Source: CAYYHA01 sp964471535
GTDB taxonomy: Bacteria > Myxococcota > Myxococcia > SLRQ01
Direction of reading: 5' to 3'
Assembly: GCA_964471535.1 (NCBI GenBank)
Contig: CAYYHA010000267.1
Location: 1 to 5,175, forward strand
Length of the DNA: 5,175 bases
Part shown: positions 1 through 5,175 of the stretch, piece after piece
How the letters are laid out: every line of letters starts with the position of its first letter
Numbering within the stretch: position 1 is the stretch's first letter
Program-made: the position numbers and the translations under genes
The notes under the pieces: generated by a model
Told to the model about the DNA's origin: nothing
The model's input: only the letters and a program-made list of their open reading frames with translations
The model's database searches: none

Positions 1-252
1 CTCCCGGGCCGCCTCGTAGTGCTCCGTCGCCCGGCGCGAGAGCTCGTGCACGCCCCGGTGGACGTTCGACGCATCCCGCGCATAGAAGTGCGTGACAGCG
101 TCGATCACGGCCTTGGGCTTCAGGGCGCTGGCAGCGCTGTCCAGGTAGACCAGCGGGCGGCCGTGGACCGCTTGCTCGAGGGCGGGGAACTCGGCACGGA
201 CGGCCTCGATGGGAAACGCCGCCTCCCTCCGGGTCGGTTCGGGCAGGCTCAT
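1..252 (-). CDS. sufS: SufS cysteine desulfurase, N-terminal fragment (cut by left edge)
   Basis: This is the start of a group II, PLP-dependent cysteine desulfurase. The family removes sulfur from L-cysteine as an enzyme-bound persulfide, leaving alanine, and hands the sulfur to the SufBCD scaffold, usually through SufE or SufU, in the cytoplasm. Only 84 codons are present. They show the family's N-terminal pattern: LVYLDSAASALKPKAVIDAV at residues 34-53, then NVHRGVHELSRRAT at 63-76 and YEAAR at 79-83. The PLP lysine and the active-site cysteine of a roughly 400-residue enzyme lie beyond the window and cannot be checked. The ATG at 252 overlaps the sufD stop as ATGA and has a good Shine-Dalgarno sequence inside the sufD end, which supports this start. 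CsdA is a close paralogue, but the position after sufBCD makes SufS the better name. Confidence 0.93.
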   Translation of the reverse strand, partial: MSLPEPTRREAAFPIEAVRAEFPALEQAVHGRPLVYLDSAASALKPKAVIDAVTHFYARDASNVHRGVHELSRRATEHYEAARE

Positions 253-1567
253 TGGACGAGTTCCTCCAGGGCCCGGCGCTCGGGCAGCCGCAGCAGCACC
301 TCTTCCTCCAGCCGCCGGCGTAGGGCCTCGACCGGCAGTCCATCGAGCACCTCGCGCGCGAACGCAAAGAGAAGGATCGCCTCGGCGGTGGGCTGCTCGA
401 TGCCCCGCGACAAGAGGTAGAAGAGCTGCGCCTCCTCGAGCTGGCCCACCGTCGCCCCGTGACTCGCCGAGACGTCGTCGGCGTCGATCTCGAGGTGTGG
501 CTTGGTGTGCACGACCGCCTCGCTGGAGAGGAGGAGGTTGCGGTTCTCCTGGTGACCGCTGCTCTGCTGCGCGCCCCTGCGCACGTAGGTGACCCCATCG
601 AAGACGGCGTGCGCCGCCTCGTCGACGATGCCCTTGTAGCGCTGCCGGCTCGTGCACCGCGGCGCCACATGGTCGGCGACCACGTGGTGGTCCACCACCT
701 GCGCACCCTTCACGTAGTACAGGCCGTCGAGCGTCAGCTCCGCCCCCTCCTCGAGGAGCCGGCCCTGCACATCCAGCCGGGTGAGCGCGCCGCCGAGGCT
801 CACCACCGTGCTCTCGATGCGACTGTCCCGGCCGGGGCGCAGCGCGAGCGTACAGACCTCATGCCCCTCCCTGGGGTCCTCCTCCTGCAGGCGCACGTGC
901 AGGAGGTGGGCATCACCGTCGAGACAGACCTCGCTGACCCCGCAGACGAGGGACCGCCCCTGTCCGTGCCAGGCTTCGGCGACGGTCGCCTCGGCACCCC
1001 GTCCGAGGTGCAGCAGGACCCGCGGCAGGAGCAGGCGATCGCCGCCGGTGGAGACGTGCCGCACGACGATGGGCGCCTCGATGCGCGCGCCGGCGGCCAC
1101 CTCGATGAAGACTCCATCCTCGAAGAGTGCGGTGTTCAGTGCTTCGAAGGGGCTTCGCTCGGCCACGGCACCGAGGAGGCTCTCGAGCCGGGCGGGGGCA
1201 CGCTCGAGCATGGTAGCGAGGGATTCGACCTCGACGCCCTCTGGGCAGGCGCCGTCGAGGCCGGCGAAGCGGCCGTCGACGAGGTCCACCCGCAGCACAC
1301 CCAGCCCGTCGAGGTGCGGCGGCACCGGCGGGGCGACGGGCGCGGCCGTGCGGGGCAGGTGCCAGACCGCCTCTGTGATCCGGCGCACCGGCGTGAAGCG
1401 CCACGCTTCGTCCTTGGGCTTGGGAAGCCCGGACTCGCGCAGGAAGCGCGCCGCCGCTTGGCGCAGCCGCTGAAGCCAGGGGGCACCGCGGCCCGGCACG
1501 GCTCTGTCGAGCCATCCCTCGAGGGCCGCCTGCAGGGTCGGCTGGGCCTCGGATGCCGGCGCCTCCA

Positions 1568-1568
<1 letters not shown>
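249..1568 (-). CDS. sufD: SufD, Fe-S cluster assembly scaffold subunit
   Basis: SufD is the catalytically silent paralogue of SufB. In the known system it forms the SufBC2D complex, in which clusters are built at the SufB-SufD interface and iron entry depends on SufD. The protein is 439 residues, close to E. coli SufD (about 423). The N-terminal part is helical and variable, with KPKDEAWRFTPVRRI near residues 46-60 as the usual SufD entry motif. The middle is the beta-helix core. The C-terminal signature includes TKPHLEIDADDV and SHGATVGQLEEAQLFYLLSRGI. His370 in SHGAT matches the functionally important His360 of E. coli SufD. The residue two before it, Cys358 in E. coli, is Ala368 here. The ATG at 1568 shares its last base with the sufC stop (TGATG), and AAGGAGG lies 7 bases upstream, so the start is firm. 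SufB is excluded because the TQCDS cysteine and HEATT motifs are absent. Confidence 0.96.
261..267 (-). promoter_or_regulatory. Ribosome binding site of sufS, inside the end of sufD
   Basis: The minus strand reads GGAGGAA, ending 8 bases before the sufS ATG at 252. It lies within the last codons of sufD, so ribosomes finishing sufD pass over it. Together with the ATGA overlap it supports the chosen start and suggests translational coupling. Confidence 0.7.
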
Positions 1569-2323
<755 letters not shown>

Positions 2324-2358
2324 CCTTCCGTCCTTTCGCTGCGCCGGAGCCCGGCCTT

Positions 2359-3798
<1,440 letters not shown>

Positions 3799-3820
3799 GG
3801 TGGAGGTGCTCCTCTCGCTC

Positions 3821-4324
3821 TCACGGAACGGTGGCGCCGTGGTCCCCGATCACCACCAGGGAAGGGTCCCTCTCCTCGAGCCCTTCGAGCGGCGGCACCG
3901 GCAATGGGCGCGTCATGTCGGCGATGGTGATCCCGGCGAGCGCCCGACGAACCGCATCGCTGATCCGCTGCCAGTTGACCGCCACCCGGCAGCACTCCTC
4001 GCGCTCGCAGGTGTTCGGACTCTCGAAGGCGCACTCGGTCAGGGCGATGGGCCCCTCGATGGCCGAGATCACGTCGGCGATGGTGATCGTCTCCGGGGCG
4101 CGCGCGAGCCGGTACCCACCGTTGACGCCCCTGCGACTCTCGAGGAGACGGGCCCGGACGAGCTGCTTGAGCACCTTGCTCACCGTGGGCTGGGGCACGC
4201 CCGTCATCTCGGCGATGTCCCGCGCCGCAAACGCGGGCCCCTCGATCGAGGCGGGGGCCGCCTGGCGCGCCATTTCGGTGAGGACGACGATGGCGTAGTC
4301 GCACAGCTTGGTGACTCGAAGCAT
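3821..4324 (-). CDS. Rrf2/IscR-family SUF operon regulator, probable Fe-S sensor
   Basis: This 167-residue protein belongs to the Rrf2 family and most resembles the SUF-system regulator subgroup that begins MLRxxKLxDYAIVVL. Rrf2 proteins are dimeric winged-helix DNA-binding regulators, and many sense cellular cluster supply by holding an Fe-S cluster. Residues 1-75 form the winged helix: a first helix at MLRVTKLCDYAIVVLTEMARQ, a helix-turn-helix around 34-56 (RDIAEMTGVPQPTVSKVLKQL), and a wing with the family's GVNGGYRL at 66-73. The cluster-binding loop has Cys98, Cys106, Cys111 and Cys112, followed by the conserved Trp118. A dimerisation helix follows, then a proline-rich tail from about residue 139. 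The start at 4324 is chosen because it gives the family N-terminus; upstream codons to 4444 do not resemble it. The ribosome site is weak (AGGGG only 3 bases away). It is first in the operon, so it likely controls sufBCDS and itself. Direction of regulation cannot be seen. Confidence 0.92.
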   Translation of the reverse strand: MLRVTKLCDYAIVVLTEMARQAAPASIEGPAFAARDIAEMTGVPQPTVSKVLKQLVRARLLESRRGVNGGYRLARAPETITIADVISAIEGPIALTECAFESPNTCEREECCRVAVNWQRISDAVRRALAGITIADMTRPLPVPPLEGLEERDPSLVVIGDHGATVP

Positions 4325-4326
4325 AA

Positions 4327-4343
4327 GCCCCTGTTTTGATGGG
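4327..4343. promoter_or_regulatory. Possible regulator-binding site next to the start codon (IscR type 2-like)
   Basis: The plus strand reads GCCCCTGTTTTGATGGG, with partial two-fold symmetry (CCCnT, six bases, AnGGG). The flanking ATAA on the left and the CCC...TTTG...GG pattern resemble, from memory, the E. coli IscR type 2 consensus, with several mismatches. It lies in the leader of the Rrf2 gene and overlaps its weak ribosome site, so binding could affect transcription or translation. The true recognition sequence of this Rrf2 subgroup is unknown to me, so this is a candidate only. Confidence 0.3.
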
Positions 4344-4370
4344 AGAAACCGGCAGAGCGCCCCAATGAGG

Positions 4371-4381
4371 ACCGCAGCGGT
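4371..4381. promoter_or_regulatory. Perfect 11-base inverted repeat over the predicted transcription start (candidate operator)
   Basis: The plus strand reads ACCGCAGCGGT, two 5-base arms around one central base. It begins 5 bases downstream of the proposed -10 element (4387-4392), so it covers the expected start of transcription. A one-base loop rules out a useful RNA hairpin, which makes protein binding the more natural reading. It may be an operator for the adjacent Rrf2 regulator, or chance in GC-rich DNA. Confidence 0.35.
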
Positions 4382-4386
4382 ACGCT

Positions 4387-4416
4387 TTAATATGGGAGGC
4401 GCCCCGCCCCCGTCAA
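4387..4416 (-). promoter_or_regulatory. Predicted housekeeping-sigma promoter of the suf operon
   Basis: On the minus strand, TTGACG (4411-4416) matches the -35 consensus at five of six bases. TATTAA (4387-4392) is the likely -10 box with an 18-base spacer; the shifted reading CATATT (4389-4394) would give 16. The A/T-rich patch stands out in otherwise very GC-rich DNA. Transcription would start near 4380, giving a leader of about 56 bases before the regulator ATG at 4324. No other comparable promoter is visible within the operon, so all five genes probably share this one. Confidence 0.6.
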
Positions 4417-4438
4417 CCACTCGGTGCCGGGCGCACAG

Positions 4439-4450
4439 GGGCACGTGCCC
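4439..4450. repeat. Perfect 12-base palindrome GGGCACGTGCCC
   Basis: An uninterrupted 12-base palindrome is centred at 4444/4445, between the end of clpB and the suf promoter, roughly 30 bases upstream of the -35 box. It could be a binding site for a dimeric activator or repressor, or part of the GC-rich 3' structure downstream of clpB. Neither role can be shown from sequence alone. Confidence 0.4.
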
Positions 4451-4477
4451 GCTGCGCTGCGGCGTACCGGGCCGCCT

Positions 4478-4538
4478 GCGCGGGCGTGCCGCGCGTGGCC
4501 GAGCTGCCGCCTGCGAGCGGTGCCCGGCCCCACGGGCC
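4478..4538 (-). terminator. GC-rich hairpin region downstream of clpB, possible weak terminator
   Basis: Two short GC hairpins follow the clpB stop on the transcribed strand. GGCCC-GTG-GGGCC (4526-4538) begins about 6 bases after the stop, and GCGCGG-CACGC-CCGCGC (4478-4494) lies further on. Neither is followed by a run of T, so a standard intrinsic terminator is not shown. The structure might aid Rho-dependent ending or protect the 3' end. Read-through into the suf operon cannot be excluded. The rest of the 220-base gap (4325-4544) holds the promoter and palindromes listed separately, and no gene. Confidence 0.25.
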
Positions 4539-4544
4539 TTGGTG

Positions 4545-5175
4545 CTACGCCTCGGCCGCCGGCTGAGTGGGCTCGGCCCCGGGCTCGGCGACGGCCTTCA
4601 GCGTCAGACCCTTGCCATCGGGGGACAGATCCACCCGCACGGTGGTACCGGAGAAGATCTTTCCGGCGATGAGCTGCTCGGAGAGCGGCTCGAGGATGAG
4701 TTCCCGGATCTTTCGCTTCAGCGGCCGTGCACCGAAGGCCGGATCGTAGCCCTCGCGGGCGAGGAAGTCCTTGGCCGCATCGGTGAGAACCAGCTTCAGA
4801 TCGCGCTGCTTGAGCACCGGCTCGAGGCGCCGGATCTGGATGTCCACGATGTCGCGGATCTGCTCTGGCCGCAGGCGGTGGAAGAATAGGATGGAGTCGA
4901 TCCGGTTGAGGAACTCTGGCCGGAAGTGCGCCTTCAGCGCCTCCATGGCCTTCTCCTCCATCTCCTGTTCATCCTCGAGCTCGAGGAGGTACTGCGACCC
5001 GATGTTCGAGGTCATGATGAGGACCACGTTCCGGAAGTCCACCGTGCGACCGAGCCCGTCGGTCAGTCGCCCGTCGTCCATCACCTGCAGGAGGACGTTG
5101 AAGACCTCCGGGTGCGCCTTCTCGATCTCGTCGAGGAGCACGACGCTGTAGGGCCGGCGCCGCACCGCCTCGGTG
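4545..5175 (-). CDS. clpB: ClpB-type Hsp100 disaggregase, C-terminal fragment (cut by right edge)
   Basis: This is the C-terminal part of a class I Clp ATPase, covering most of the second AAA+ domain. ClpB hexamers pull proteins out of aggregates using ATP, together with DnaK, in the cytoplasm. The 209 visible residues, numbered from the window edge, begin TEAVRRRPYSVVLLDE, which contains Walker B (11-16). They continue with EKAHPEVFNVLLQVMDDGRLTD, sensor 1 Asn57 in MTSNIGS, the arginine-finger region FRPEFLNRID at 84-93 (Arg91), and sensor 2 Arg150 in GYDPAFGARPLKR. The end is a short Ala/Pro/Glu-rich tail from about 194, longer than in E. coli ClpB. No start lies in the window; an apparent GTG at 5165 is an internal valine. 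ClpC and ClpA share these motifs. The segment after sensor 1 and the C-terminus look most like ClpB, but the diagnostic middle domain is outside the window. It is upstream of suf on the same strand, 220 bases away. Confidence 0.88.
   Translation of the reverse strand, partial: TEAVRRRPYSVVLLDEIEKAHPEVFNVLLQVMDDGRLTDGLGRTVDFRNVVLIMTSNIGSQYLLELEDEQEMEEKAMEALKAHFRPEFLNRIDSILFFHRLRPEQIRDIVDIQIRRLEPVLKQRDLKLVLTDAAKDFLAREGYDPAFGARPLKRKIRELILEPLSEQLIAGKIFSGTTVRVDLSPDGKGLTLKAVAEPGAEPTQPAAEA

Noticed and set aside
4325..4444. N-terminal extension of the Rrf2 regulator
   Set aside because: It would cover the predicted promoter, and the extra 40 residues do not resemble the family, which begins at MLRVTKL.
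5163..5165. GTG as a start codon for a short separate protein
   Set aside because: It is the valine in TEAVRRRPY, a conserved internal stretch of ClpB, and the frame continues past the window edge.

Overview
The window holds most of a SUF iron-sulfur cluster assembly operon and the 3' end of the gene upstream of it. All genes lie on the minus strand, so transcription runs from high to low coordinates. In transcription order they are: the C-terminal 209 residues of a ClpB-type Hsp100 disaggregase (cut by the right edge), a 220-base intergenic region, an Rrf2/IscR-family regulator, sufB, sufC, sufD, and the first 84 codons of sufS (cut by the left edge).

The DNA is GC-rich with strong G/C preference at third codon positions, so many long open frames appear on the opposite strand; none looks like a gene. 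A SUF operon led by its own Rrf2 regulator, of the kind starting MLRxxKLxDYAIVVL, is typical of proteobacteria (known in Xanthomonas and relatives) and also fits related GC-rich groups once called Deltaproteobacteria. Nothing in the window fixes the genus, and no mobile element, tRNA, rRNA, CRISPR array or phage gene is visible.

The genes form one tight transcription unit. The gaps are 22 bases (regulator-sufB) and 35 bases (sufB-sufC). sufC and sufD share one base (TGATG), and sufD and sufS share four (ATGA). A promoter-like TTGACG/TATTAA pair lies at 4387-4416, upstream of the regulator. A perfect 11-base inverted repeat covers the predicted transcription start, and a second partly symmetric site abuts the regulator's start codon.

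The pathway reads directly from the gene order. SufS takes sulfur from cysteine, SufB (with SufC and SufD as a scaffold complex) builds the Fe-S cluster, and SufC powers it with ATP. The regulator carries cysteines suited to hold a cluster itself and probably adjusts operon expression to cluster supply. No sufE, sufU or sufA lies within the window; they may lie beyond the left edge or elsewhere.

This is largely a conserved housekeeping region, and I see no new multi-gene system. The points most worth a second look are in the regulator (an apparent change in cluster ligands and in the DNA-reading helix) and in its promoter region.
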